NCBI GenBank assembly: GCA_036832975.1
Contig: DAITQM010000016.1
Span: 1-64,000 of the forward strand
Length of the DNA: 64,000 nucleotides
Direction: 5' to 3'
From: DAITQM01 sp036832975
Lineage (GTDB): Bacteria; Pseudomonadota; Gammaproteobacteria; Xanthomonadales; Wenzhouxiangellaceae
The notes below the pieces were generated by a model, which saw nothing but the letters and a program-made list of their open reading frames with translations, was not told the DNA's origin and did no database searches. This document shows positions 26,910 to 35,905 of this stretch, piece after piece (the first letter of the stretch is position 1; each line of letters opens with the position of its first letter). A program made the position numbers and the translations under genes.

Positions 26910-29900
26910 TCCCCGGCGGTGACCATTTGCGCCAGCGAACGGGTGGCGACCGTGACGGTCGCGAAATCGGCGCCCGGCCGGCTTCGCATTTCATCGAGGA
27001 TCACAGACAAACGCGCCAGCCGGCCGCTGTGTTTTTCGGCCCACAGCGCCACTTGCCGCCGGCCGTCCTCGCCGCTATCCAGATTCAGCACTTGCCCGGT
27101 CAACAGACGGTGCTGGAGCTGCATGTCGTTGCGCAAATGGCCGCGGGCATGCGCGTCCCAATCGCCATGCGCCGGCAGTTCCTCGATCTCGCGGTGCAAC
27201 CAGTCGAGTCCCAGCAGGCGGTCGAGTTCGTAATAGACGGTCACCACCTGCGGCAGCGGCTTGCCGGCGAGCAGCGACTGATCGACGATATCGAGCAGGT
27301 CGATAAACCATGGGCAGAGCGCCAGTTCGGCGGCCAGTTCGGAATCGAAACCGGCACTCGTGAAATGCGCCAGGTCACGTTCGAAGACGGCGCTGTGCGC
27401 CGGCGGCAGGTGCTCGCGCAGCAAGCGCCGCGCGGCGGCGATGCCGGGGGCATAGCGGTCGATCAGCGGTTGTATCGCCAGCGGTTCGCTGCCCGGTCGG
27501 TTGAGGAACCAGCGCACCGCCTGGCGCAGGACGTTCCACAAGCGCAGCATGGCTTCGCTCTGCACCCGGGCCGGCACCGTGTTGTCGAGCGCCTCGATCC
27601 GTTTCCACAATTTGCGCACGGCGAAAACCTCGCGCGCCACGGCGTAGGCTTTGATGACAGACGCAATGTCGGCGCCGGTGTCTTCCTGCACCCGGAGGAC
27701 GAACGAGGCGCCCATCCGGTTGACGATATTATTGGTCAGGCGGGTGGCGATGATCTCGCGTTGCAACGGATGGCGCAGCATGATTTCACGCCATTCCCCG
27801 TGGCGCAGCGCCGAGGGAAAGTAGTTCACGAGTTCGCGCACCATGTAGGGGTCGTCCGGACCGTCGCCGGCCAACAGCTCGCGATAGACGTGAATTTTGC
27901 TGTACGACAGAAGGACCGCCAGTTCCGGTCTGGAGAGCGCCGCGCCGCGGTTCATGCGCTCGCGCAATTGCTCGTCGCTGGGCAGGAATTCGAGTTCGCG
28001 GTCGAGCAGGCCGAGGCGTTCGAGTGTCGCGATCAGGTGCATCTGGGCGCCGAGCCGGGCGTTGGCCAGCGTCTCCATGTGGCTGATCGATTGGCTTTGC
28101 AAATAATTGCCGCGCAGCACCAGGCGTTCGACTTCGTCCTGCATGTCGCGCAACATCCGGTTACGTTCATCGGCGCCGATTTTGTCGCCCGCTTCGCGGA
28201 ACAGGATCTTGATGTTGACTTCGTGGTCGGAGCAATCGACACCGGCCGAATTGTCGATAAAGTCGGTGTTGAGCCGCCCGCCGCGCGCCGCGAATTCGAT
28301 GCGCGCCAGTTGCGTCAGGCCGAGATTGCCGCCTTCGCCGATCACCTTGCAGCGCAATTCGGAGGCGTTGATGCGCACCGCGTTGTTCGTCCGGTCCCCG
28401 ACATCGGCGTGACTCTCGCTGCCGGCCTTGACGTAAGTGCCGATCCCACCGTTCCACAACAGATCGACCGGAGCGCGCAGCAGGGCGCGGATCAGTTCCT
28501 GCGGCGTGACGCGCTGCGCCTGAAGGCTGAGCCAGGCGCGCACTTCGGGGGTCAGTTCAATGGACTTGGCGTCACGCCGCCAGATGCCGCCGCCCGGCGA
28601 GAGCCGCGCGCGATCGTAATCGTCCCAACTCGAACGCGGCAGTTTGAACAGCCGCTCGCGTTCCTCCAGGCTGCGGGCGCAATCGGGGTCGGGGTCGATG
28701 AAGATGTGCTGGTGGTTGAACGCGCCCATAAGGCGGATGTGGGGCGAGAGCAGCATGCCGTTGCCGAACACGTCGCCGGACATGTCACCGATGCCGACCA
28801 CCGTGAACGGCTCTTTCTGGATATCGCGGCCGAGTTCGCGGAAGTGGCGCTTGACGCATTCCCAGGCGCCTTTGGCGGTGATCGCCATCGCTTTGTGGTC
28901 GTAGCCGTTCGAACCGCCCGAGGCGAACGCGTCGCCGAGCCAGAAGCCTTTATCCAGTGCGATCCGATTGGCGATATCGGAAAACGTCGCCGTGCCTTTG
29001 TCGGCGGCAACGACCAGATAGGGGTCGTCGCCGTCGCGGCGCACGAGGCCCGGCGGCGGCTGGATGCGCTTGCCGACCCGATTGTCAGCCAAAGCCAAAA
29101 GAGCGGTGATGAAAGTGCGGTAGCAATACACCACTTCGTCGTACAACGCCTGGCGATCGCCGGCCGGCGGCCGCTTGACGACAAAACCGCCTTTCGCGCC
29201 AACCGGGACGATCAGCGTATTTTTGACGTTCTGGGCTTTCATCAAGCCGAGCACTTCGGTGCGGAAGTCCTCGCGGCGGTCGGACCAGCGCAGACCGCCG
29301 CGGGCCACTGGCCCGGCGCGCAAGTGCACGCCTTCGACGCGCGGCGAATAAACCCAGGTTTCGCGATACGGACGCGGCTTCGGCAGTTCCGGCACTTTGG
29401 ACGAATCGAACTTGAAACACAGATACTCGCCGAATTCGGGGTCCGGCGGCTGAAAATAATTGGTTCTGAGCGCCGCTTCGATCAGTTCGTAAAAGCCGCG
29501 CAGGATGCGGTCATCGTCCTGACTCGAAATCGCCTCCAGGCCGGATTCGATCGCCCGGCGGAGCGCGTCGATCCTAACCGCCCGCTCGGCGCCGCGCTCA
29601 GCGATGACCCGGCGGACGCTATCGGTAAACGGCGATTCACCTTCGCCGCTCAACAACCAGCGGAGCGCATGTTTCAACTCGCGGCGGGCCTTTCCGCCCG
29701 ACCCTGACGGCGCAAAATGGTTTTCGAACAAGGCGACCAGCAGGCGGGCGAGCAGCGGATAGCGGCTGATGACCTCTTCCATGTAAGTCTGCGAAAACGG
29801 CATGCCCGTTTGCAGCAGATAACGGCTCAAGGCGCGCAGCAGCGTCACCTGGCGCGGCACCATCTGGGCCTGGACGATCTGCCGGTTGAAGCCGTCGCTT

Positions 29901-31837
29901 TCCATCGTGCCGTCGACCAGGTGCTGCAACGCGCGAGTGAACGACGCCTCGACGGTTTCCAGTTCGAGCCGTTGCTCGACCGCCGGTTCCATATCGAAAT
30001 CCTGAATCCAGACGGTGGTATTTGGGCCGAGATCGACTTCGTAGGGCCGCTCGCTGATCATCTTGAGGCCCATGCTCTCGAAAATCGGAAAGATACGGGA
30101 CAGCGGCTGAGCCTGGTTATGCAAAAAGAGCTTGCAGCGCAACATCCGGCGCTGGGCGCCGGTGCGGATCCGCGGCCGGTAGAGGCTGATCGCCAGGCCG
30201 CGGTGCGTCAAAAGCTCGGCGATTTTCATCACGTCGCCGACGGCGACCGACGGGGTCACTTCCCCGCTGTAGGCGACCGGCAGCGCTTTGCCGATTTGTT
30301 CGGTCAGCCTAAGCCCCTCCAATTCGCCGTGCGCCTTGACCAGCAGGGCACGCAGCTCGTCGAGCCACGAGCGAACCGCCAGCACGATGCGTTTTTCGAT
30401 TTCGTCGCGATCGAACGAAAATGCACCGCGCTCGCGGCTGCGGATGATCACGTGCAGGCGCGCCAGGTTCGATTCCGAGACCTGGACCGTGAAATCGATC
30501 TGCTCGCCGCGCAAGGCGCGTTTCAAAATCGCCTGGATGCGCTCGCGGGTCTCGGTGTTGAAACGGTCGCGCGGGATGTACACCATGCAGGAATAAAAAC
30601 GGCCGTAGCGCTCACGGCGGACGAACAGCCGGGTTTGCGGCCGTTCCTGCAAATCGAGGACACCCATCGCCAGTTCGAAAAGCTCATCGGAGGTGCTTTG
30701 GAATAATTCGTCGCGCGGCAGAGTTTCGAGGATGTGTTGCAACGCCTTGCTTTCGTGGCTGCGCGGCCGAAGACCGGAACGTTCCAGAACTTCGACCGCT
30801 TTCTGCCGGATCAGCGGCGTTTCGCGGACGCGACGGTGGTAAGCGCCGGAGGTAAAGAGGCCTAAAATACGGTATTCGCCGATGACCTTGCCCGATTGGT
30901 CATAACGCAGCACACCGATGTAATCCATATAACCGGTGCGGTGCACCGTCGAACGGGCGTTGGTCTTGGTGATGATGATTGGGTGATGGCGGTGTTCGAC
31001 GTCGCGCGCCGCGGACGACAGGCTGGCCAGTTTGCGCGGCCGATGGTCGGGGCTGATGCGGCGCAGGATGCCGAGGCCCGAGCCCTCGACAATCCGCATC
31101 TCGCGCTCGCCGCCCACTTCCTCGACGACATATTCGCGAAAACCGAGAAAGGTGAAATGATCGCCGGCCAGCCAGTCGATGAAGGCCGCGGCTTCGGCGC
31201 AGATTTCGGCGCCGATGCACGAGGCGATCGCCGGCAGGCGGGCGGCGATCGCCGCGGCTTGATCGCGCATCGCCGCCCAATCCTCGACGGCGAGCGCGAC
31301 ATCGGAGAAGGATTTACGCAGGCGCTGTTCGAGGTGGGCGAAACCAGCGCCGCCGACTTGGCGGTCGATCTCGAAATAAATCAACGATTCGCTCTGCCCG
31401 GTGACGTCATCGGCCGGCACCAGGCTATGCAGCACGCCCGCCGCGTCGCGCTGGGCGTTGATCACCGGGTGGATGATCAGGTGCACCGCAACCCCCGCCT
31501 CGGCCAGCACCATGGTCGCCGAATCGACCAGAAACGGCATATCGTCGTTGACGATCTGGATAATGGTGTGCGGCGATTCCCAGCCGTCGCGCTGGGCTTC
31601 GGGATTGAAGACGCGGAGCACCACCTCGCCGGCCCGCCGGCGGGCCGCAAGACGGGCCATCGAGTGGACGAGTTGGGCCATTTCCGGCGCCGGGCGCGAC
31701 GCCAACTCGGCGCTCGGCACGCGCTTGAGGAACGCGGCAGTGAAGCCCGGGGGCACCGCCCCGGCATCGGGCAAGGCGGCAACAGCGGTTTCGATCGTTT
31801 GTATCAGAGCGCGGCGATCGGGCTGATCAGCGGGCAT
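26906..31837 (-). CDS. gdhB: NAD-specific glutamate dehydrogenase, large (GDH-180) type
   Basis: The protein has 1643 residues, matching the 180-kDa GDH class of Pseudomonas and Streptomyces. A long N-terminal regulatory part contains ACT-like segments (MPFLVDSATMVLAEAGVAVHLIIHPV). The catalytic core follows with ARGGLRWSDRREDFRTEVLGLMKAQNVKN, VGAKGGFVVKRPP, GGIGTYVKAGSESHADVGDRTNNAVRI and VIGEGGNLGLTQLARIEFA. A long helical C-terminus completes it. It converts glutamate to 2-oxoglutarate with NAD, mainly for catabolism. It is the largest gene here and overlaps nadK downstream. Confidence 0.94.
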   Translation of the reverse strand: MPADQPDRRALIQTIETAVAALPDAGAVPPGFTAAFLKRVPSAELASRPAPEMAQLVHSMARLAARRRAGEVVLRVFNPEAQRDGWESPHTIIQIVNDDMPFLVDSATMVLAEAGVAVHLIIHPVINAQRDAAGVLHSLVPADDVTGQSESLIYFEIDRQVGGAGFAHLEQRLRKSFSDVALAVEDWAAMRDQAAAIAARLPAIASCIGAEICAEAAAFIDWLAGDHFTFLGFREYVVEEVGGEREMRIVEGSGLGILRRISPDHRPRKLASLSSAARDVEHRHHPIIITKTNARSTVHRTGYMDYIGVLRYDQSGKVIGEYRILGLFTSGAYHRRVRETPLIRQKAVEVLERSGLRPRSHESKALQHILETLPRDELFQSTSDELFELAMGVLDLQERPQTRLFVRRERYGRFYSCMVYIPRDRFNTETRERIQAILKRALRGEQIDFTVQVSESNLARLHVIIRSRERGAFSFDRDEIEKRIVLAVRSWLDELRALLVKAHGELEGLRLTEQIGKALPVAYSGEVTPSVAVGDVMKIAELLTHRGLAISLYRPRIRTGAQRRMLRCKLFLHNQAQPLSRIFPIFESMGLKMISERPYEVDLGPNTTVWIQDFDMEPAVEQRLELETVEASFTRALQHLVDGTMESDGFNRQIVQAQMVPRQVTLLRALSRYLLQTGMPFSQTYMEEVISRYPLLARLLVALFENHFAPSGSGGKARRELKHALRWLLSGEGESPFTDSVRRVIAERGAERAVRIDALRRAIESGLEAISSQDDDRILRGFYELIEAALRTNYFQPPDPEFGEYLCFKFDSSKVPELPKPRPYRETWVYSPRVEGVHLRAGPVARGGLRWSDRREDFRTEVLGLMKAQNVKNTLIVPVGAKGGFVVKRPPAGDRQALYDEVVYCYRTFITALLALADNRVGKRIQPPPGLVRRDGDDPYLVVAADKGTATFSDIANRIALDKGFWLGDAFASGGSNGYDHKAMAITAKGAWECVKRHFRELGRDIQKEPFTVVGIGDMSGDVFGNGMLLSPHIRLMGAFNHQHIFIDPDPDCARSLEERERLFKLPRSSWDDYDRARLSPGGGIWRRDAKSIELTPEVRAWLSLQAQRVTPQELIRALLRAPVDLLWNGGIGTYVKAGSESHADVGDRTNNAVRINASELRCKVIGEGGNLGLTQLARIEFAARGGRLNTDFIDNSAGVDCSDHEVNIKILFREAGDKIGADERNRMLRDMQDEVERLVLRGNYLQSQSISHMETLANARLGAQMHLIATLERLGLLDRELEFLPSDEQLRERMNRGAALSRPELAVLLSYSKIHVYRELLAGDGPDDPYMVRELVNYFPSALRHGEWREIMLRHPLQREIIATRLTNNIVNRMGASFVLRVQEDTGADIASVIKAYAVAREVFAVRKLWKRIEALDNTVPARVQSEAMLRLWNVLRQAVRWFLNRPGSEPLAIQPLIDRYAPGIAAARRLLREHLPPAHSAVFERDLAHFTSAGFDSELAAELALCPWFIDLLDIVDQSLLAGKPLPQVVTVYYELDRLLGLDWLHREIEELPAHGDWDAHARGHLRNDMQLQHRLLTGQVLNLDSGEDGRRQVALWAEKHSGRLARLSVILDEMRSRPGADFATVTVATRSLAQMVTAGE

Positions 31838-31873
31838 GGCAGGTTTATCGGCAAGTGAAAAAATGACGGGGCG

Positions 31874-33037
31874 TCACCGGATTCCGGTTTCGGCGCGGCC
31901 GATGACCAGGCGTTGGATTTCGCTGGTGCCCTCGTAGATTTCGGTGATTTTAGCATCGCGGAAATAGCGTTCGACCGGCAGTTCGCGACTGTAACCCATG
32001 CCGCCGTGGATCTGTACCGCCTGGTGGGCGATCGCCATCGCCGCCTCCGAGGCATACAGCTTGGCGGTGCTCGCCTCGACGGTGTAGCGCCGGCCGTGGG
32101 CCACCGCTTGCTGCTTGGCCCACGCCGCGCGATAGACGAGCAGCGTCGCGGCGTCGAGCCGGATTTTCATATCGGCGATCTTGGCCTGGGTCATCTGGAA
32201 GGCGCCGATCGGCTGGCCGAAGGCCCGGCGCTCGCGGACATAGGCGACGCTCGCTTCGTAGGCGGCGCGGGCGATCCCGACCGCCTGCGAGGCGATGCCG
32301 ATGCGCCCGGCATCGAGCACGCTCATCGCGATTTTGAAGCCCTCGCCTTCCTTGCCCAGAAGATCGGCCGCCGGGCACTGGTAATCGTCGAACTCCACTT
32401 CGCAGGTCGCCGAGGCGCGGATGCCGAGCTTGGGCTCGGTCTTGCCGCGCTTGAAGCCGGGGCGCTCGCAGTCAATCAAAAAAGCGCTGATACCACGCGC
32501 CCCGGCGCCCGGGTCGGTGGCGGCGAAGAGTACGAGATAGCGGGCGTGCGGCCCCGACGTGATCCACGACTTGCGGCCGTTGATCCGATAATGGCTGCCA
32601 TCGGCGCTACGTTCGGCGCGGGTGCGCATGTTGGCGGCGTCCGAACCGGATTGCGGTTCGGTCAGGGCGTAGGCCCCGATCGCCTCACCGCTGGCCACGG
32701 CGCGGACGTATTTCCGCTTCTGTTCCTCGGTGCCGTAGAGCAGGATGCCGTTGCAGAACAGCGAGTTGTTGACCGACATGATCGTGCCGTGCGCGGCGTC
32801 GGCCGCCGAGATCTCGATCATCGCCAAAACGTAGGCCAAAGGATCGAGGCCGGAGCCGCCGTATTCAGCCGGCACTTCGATGCCCATCAGGCCGAGTTCG
32901 CCCATCTGCCGGATATTGTCGAGCGGGAACGCCCCTTTGGCGTCGAACTCGGCGGCGGCCGGCAGGATCTTGTCGCGGGCGAAATCGCGCGCCGCGGCCT
33001 GGATCATTTCTTGTTCGGGGGTAAAAGAAAAATTCAT
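31874..33037 (-). CDS. acyl-CoA dehydrogenase
   Basis: This flavoenzyme has about 387 residues. It carries FSFTPEQEMIQAAARDFARDKILP at the N-terminus, EPQSGSDAANMRTRAE (FAD/acyl site), ITSGPHARYLVLF, YVRERRAFGQPIGAFQMTQAKIADM, and the C-terminal QIHGGMGYSRELPVERYFRDAKITEIYEGTSEIQRLVIGR. The Glu in IYEGTSEIQR is at the usual catalytic base position for short/medium-chain dehydrogenases. An ATG 12 bp upstream (33049) is also possible. Substrate chain length cannot be set from sequence alone. Confidence 0.92.
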   Translation of the reverse strand: MNFSFTPEQEMIQAAARDFARDKILPAAAEFDAKGAFPLDNIRQMGELGLMGIEVPAEYGGSGLDPLAYVLAMIEISAADAAHGTIMSVNNSLFCNGILLYGTEEQKRKYVRAVASGEAIGAYALTEPQSGSDAANMRTRAERSADGSHYRINGRKSWITSGPHARYLVLFAATDPGAGARGISAFLIDCERPGFKRGKTEPKLGIRASATCEVEFDDYQCPAADLLGKEGEGFKIAMSVLDAGRIGIASQAVGIARAAYEASVAYVRERRAFGQPIGAFQMTQAKIADMKIRLDAATLLVYRAAWAKQQAVAHGRRYTVEASTAKLYASEAAMAIAHQAVQIHGGMGYSRELPVERYFRDAKITEIYEGTSEIQRLVIGRAETGIR

Positions 33038-33104
33038 GATGCCCGTCATTATACCGCCCGGCAGTGCCGGGCGGCCGGAATGACAGCGCGGAGCGGCGCG
33101 GCGG

Positions 33105-33755
33105 TCAGGATCTTTTTTTCATCCTGAGATGGACGCCTTTCTGGTACGCCTGGGCCGCGGCGAGCAACACCTCGGGCGGCAAGCGCACAGTGTAGTCCGG
33201 GTTGGTGTATTGAAACTGGATCACCCCGTCGGTGCCGATCAGAAAGGTCGACGGCGCGGGCAGGCCGTGGTGCGTTTCACCGGAGGCGGCGGCCAGATCG
33301 AGGCCGTAGGCTTGGTAACGATCGAATGTCTCGTCATCGACCCGGAACGCGATGCCAAAGGCTTGGGCGGCGGCGAGCGGCGCATCGGAATAAAGCTGGT
33401 AATCGACTGGCTGTTTCAGACTGTCGTAGAGGATTTCCGGGCGGTCGGCGCTGATGAACCAGACAGCGAAGCCCATTTCCTGCAATTGATCTTCGGCATT
33501 GCGCAGTTCGGCGAGCTGCAGGTTGCAATACGGGCACCAGCCGCCGCGATAGAACGTCAACACCACCGGCTTTTCGAATTGGGCCGGGTCGATCGTCACC
33601 ACTTCGCCCTTGACGTCGCGCACGGTAAAGGACGGCGCCTTCATCCCCGGCAACAACGGCCGGACGTCCTCGGCCCGCGGATACAACTCGCCGCCGTGGG
33701 CAGCGGAAGCGGCCAGCACCAGCGCCGCCGCAATCGAACCTGTTCGCTCAAACAT
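33105..33755 (-). CDS. exported peroxiredoxin-like (AhpC/TSA) thioredoxin-fold protein
   Basis: The protein has 216 residues. The N-terminus (MFERTGSIAAALVLAASAAHGGELYP) looks like a cleaved signal peptide, so it probably acts in the periplasm. A thioredoxin fold follows with TFYRGGWCPYCNLQLAEL, a CxxC site as in the peroxiredoxin-like AhpC/TSA group. A perfect Shine-Dalgarno (GGAGG) precedes the ATG. It may reduce peroxides or protein disulfides. Its neighbours do not share an obvious pathway. Confidence 0.85.
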   Translation of the reverse strand: MFERTGSIAAALVLAASAAHGGELYPRAEDVRPLLPGMKAPSFTVRDVKGEVVTIDPAQFEKPVVLTFYRGGWCPYCNLQLAELRNAEDQLQEMGFAVWFISADRPEILYDSLKQPVDYQLYSDAPLAAAQAFGIAFRVDDETFDRYQAYGLDLAAASGETHHGLPAPSTFLIGTDGVIQFQYTNPDYTVRLPPEVLLAAAQAYQKGVHLRMKKRS

Positions 33756-33842
33756 GATGCCTCCTGTCGGATCAATACCTGAAAGTCGCTCCTCGTCCTT
33801 CGTTCTTAGTCCTTCGTCCTTCGTGCCCGTTCCCTTTTCAGC

Positions 33843-33889
33843 ATTCCCGCCTGCCTGTGCCGGCCCGGCGGACAGGCGGACGCGGGAAT
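33843..33889. repeat. REP-like long hairpin in intergenic region
   Basis: ATTCCCGC (33843-33850) pairs with GCGGGAAT (33882-33889), and an inner GCCTGT/ACAGGC pairs as well. Together they make a long imperfect hairpin between the peroxiredoxin and DAHP synthase genes. CCTTCGT/TCGTCC-type tandem short repeats lie just left of it (33788-33822). Confidence 0.55.
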
Positions 33890-33955
33890 CCGGGCTCCCA
33901 CCCGCTCACGCGGGCGCATCCGGAACGACAGGAGGCGCGGCCCGTTGCGGGTTCC

Positions 33956-35317
33956 TCACGTCTCGTGCCGGTGGTGGCGGACGATCAGCATCGCCAATTC
34001 GAGCGCCTGCTCGTAGTTTAATCGGGGATCCACAGTGGACTTGTATGAGCGGTTCAAATCTTCGTCGCCCAAGGCGCGCGCCCCGCCGGTGCACTCGGTG
34101 ACGTTCTCGCCAGTCAGTTCCAGGTGCACGCCGCCGAGCCGGCTGCCGTGCGCCAGGTGCAGGTCGAACGCCTGGCGCAGTTCGTCGAGAATGTTGTCGA
34201 AGCGCCGGGTCTTGATGCCGTTGGCCGTCGTTTCGGTGTTGCCGTGCATCGGATCGCTGAGCCAGAGCACCGGCGTTTTCGCCTCGCGCACGGCGCGGAT
34301 CAGCGGCGGCAGAGCCTCGGCGATGCGCCCGGCGCCGAGGCGATGGATCAGCGTCAGGCGCCCGGGATCGCGCGTCGGGTTTAGGATCTCGAGCAGCGAC
34401 TTGAGGTGCTCCGGCGTCATTCCCGGGCCGACTTTGATGCCGATCGGATTGCGTACGCCGCGCAGATATTCGACATGGGCGCCGTCCGGATCGGCAGTCC
34501 GCATGCCGATCCACGGAAAATGCGTCGCCAGGTTGTAATGGCCCCACTGCCGCGGCACGCTGCGCGTCAGGGCCTGCTCGTAGTGCAGGTGCAACGCTTC
34601 GTGCGAGGTGTAAAAGTCCACCCTTTTCAGATTGCCGGCCTGCTGGCCGCTCAAGGTCTCCAAAAAACGCAGCGAGCGGCCGATGTCGTGCGCGATGCGC
34701 TGATAGGCGGCGGCCAGCGGTGAATGTTCGACCCAGCCGAGATCCCAATACTCGGGGTGGTGCAAATCGGCAAACCCGCTGTCGCCCAGCGAGCGGACAA
34801 AATTCATCGTCATCGCCGACCGCGCGTGGGCGCGCAGCAGACGGCGCGGTTCGGGGACACGGGCTGCGGCGCTGAATTCGGCGCCGTTGACCAGATCGCC
34901 GCGGTAGCTCGGCAGCGTCACGTCGCCGCGCGTTTCGCTGTCGGACGAACGCGGTTTGGCGTACTGGCCGGCGAAACGGCCGATCCGGACCACCGGCATT
35001 CCCAGGCCGTGGACCAGGATCAGGCTCATCTGCAACAGCACCTTGAGGCGATTGGTGATGACCGTCGCCTCGCATTCGGCAAAGCTCTCGGCGCAGTCGC
35101 CGCCTTGCAGCACAAACCGCTCGCCGCGGCCCGCGGCCGCCAACTCGCCGCGCAGCGCGTTGATCTCCCACGAAGTGACGAGCGGCGGCAGGCAGGCGAG
35201 CTGGCCGAGCACCGCTTCGAGAGCAGCCGGATCGGGATAGGTCGCCTGCTGGGCGGCAGGTTTCCGCCGCCAACTGGCGGGGGTCCAATCATGCGGTGTC
35301 GGAACGGGATCTAACAT
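33956..35317 (-). CDS. class II 3-deoxy-7-phosphoheptulonate (DAHP) synthase
   Basis: The protein has 453 residues, the plant-like/AroH class II size. It contains WTPASWRRKPAAQQATYPD, FVLQGGDCAESFAE, GMPVVRIGRFAGQYAKPRSS, FYTSHEALHLHYEQALTR, GIKVGPGMTPEHL, LTLIHRLGAGRI, VLWLSDPMHGNTETTANGIKTR and HLELTGENVTECTGG. Cys in GGDCAES is a metal ligand in this family. It joins phosphoenolpyruvate and erythrose-4-phosphate to start aromatic amino acid synthesis. Transcription runs toward the peroxiredoxin gene. Confidence 0.95.
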   Translation of the reverse strand: MLDPVPTPHDWTPASWRRKPAAQQATYPDPAALEAVLGQLACLPPLVTSWEINALRGELAAAGRGERFVLQGGDCAESFAECEATVITNRLKVLLQMSLILVHGLGMPVVRIGRFAGQYAKPRSSDSETRGDVTLPSYRGDLVNGAEFSAAARVPEPRRLLRAHARSAMTMNFVRSLGDSGFADLHHPEYWDLGWVEHSPLAAAYQRIAHDIGRSLRFLETLSGQQAGNLKRVDFYTSHEALHLHYEQALTRSVPRQWGHYNLATHFPWIGMRTADPDGAHVEYLRGVRNPIGIKVGPGMTPEHLKSLLEILNPTRDPGRLTLIHRLGAGRIAEALPPLIRAVREAKTPVLWLSDPMHGNTETTANGIKTRRFDNILDELRQAFDLHLAHGSRLGGVHLELTGENVTECTGGARALGDEDLNRSYKSTVDPRLNYEQALELAMLIVRHHRHET

Positions 35318-35340
35318 TTCACTTCACACGTTTGCAGAGT

Positions 35341-35862
35341 TCAGACGGCAGGACGGCGGGTCGCGAAGATCGCCGCAGCACCGAGCAGCACATACCAGAT
35401 CAAGGTCCAACCGGGCATGCTGAGGCCGAGGAATTGCCAATCCACGGTGGCGCATTCGCCCGAGCCGGCAAAGACGATTTTAAGCGCCTCGGCCAAAGGA
35501 AATTGGTCGAGCAGGTATTCGATGCCCGGGCCGCAGGCCGGTACCTGATCGGCGGGCAGGCTTTGCAGCCACAGATGGCGAACCGCCACCACGGCTCCGG
35601 CGAGCGTCGCCAGCAAGACCCCGGCGGCATAAACATAACGCCCGGTGCGGCGCGGGCCGTGCACCGCGGCAGCGAGCGCGATCAGACCGGCGGCGACAAA
35701 CGCCAGGCGTTGAAAAACACAGAGCGGACACGGGTCGATGCCGATCACGTGCTGTTGCCACAGCGCGAAACCGATGAGGCCGGCAACGGCCAGCGCGATC
35801 AAGCCGTTGACGGCCCGGTTCGACAGCCGTAAAACACCCGCCGCGTGATCGAGTCCACTCAT
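35341..35862 (-). CDS. dsbB: disulfide bond formation protein DsbB
   Basis: The protein has about 173 residues and four membrane helices. The first cysteine pair is in DPCPLCVFQR after helix 1. The second pair (PACGPGIEYLL and GSGECATVDWQFLG) lies in the second periplasmic loop. Both are required for electron transfer from DsbA to quinone. ATG 35862 is preferred; GTG 35874 is in frame. It is divergent from hutU with about 43 bp between start codons, so the promoters must overlap. Confidence 0.92.
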   Translation of the reverse strand: MSGLDHAAGVLRLSNRAVNGLIALAVAGLIGFALWQQHVIGIDPCPLCVFQRLAFVAAGLIALAAAVHGPRRTGRYVYAAGVLLATLAGAVVAVRHLWLQSLPADQVPACGPGIEYLLDQFPLAEALKIVFAGSGECATVDWQFLGLSMPGWTLIWYVLLGAAAIFATRRPAV

Positions 35863-35905
35863 TTTATACTGCACTTTCCGCTTCGAGGAACGCTAGTGTA
35901 CTAAC

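Noticed and set aside
26927..29707. 926-codon plus-strand frame
   Set aside because: It is the antisense of the NAD-glutamate dehydrogenase gene, with composition typical of a reverse-frame artefact.
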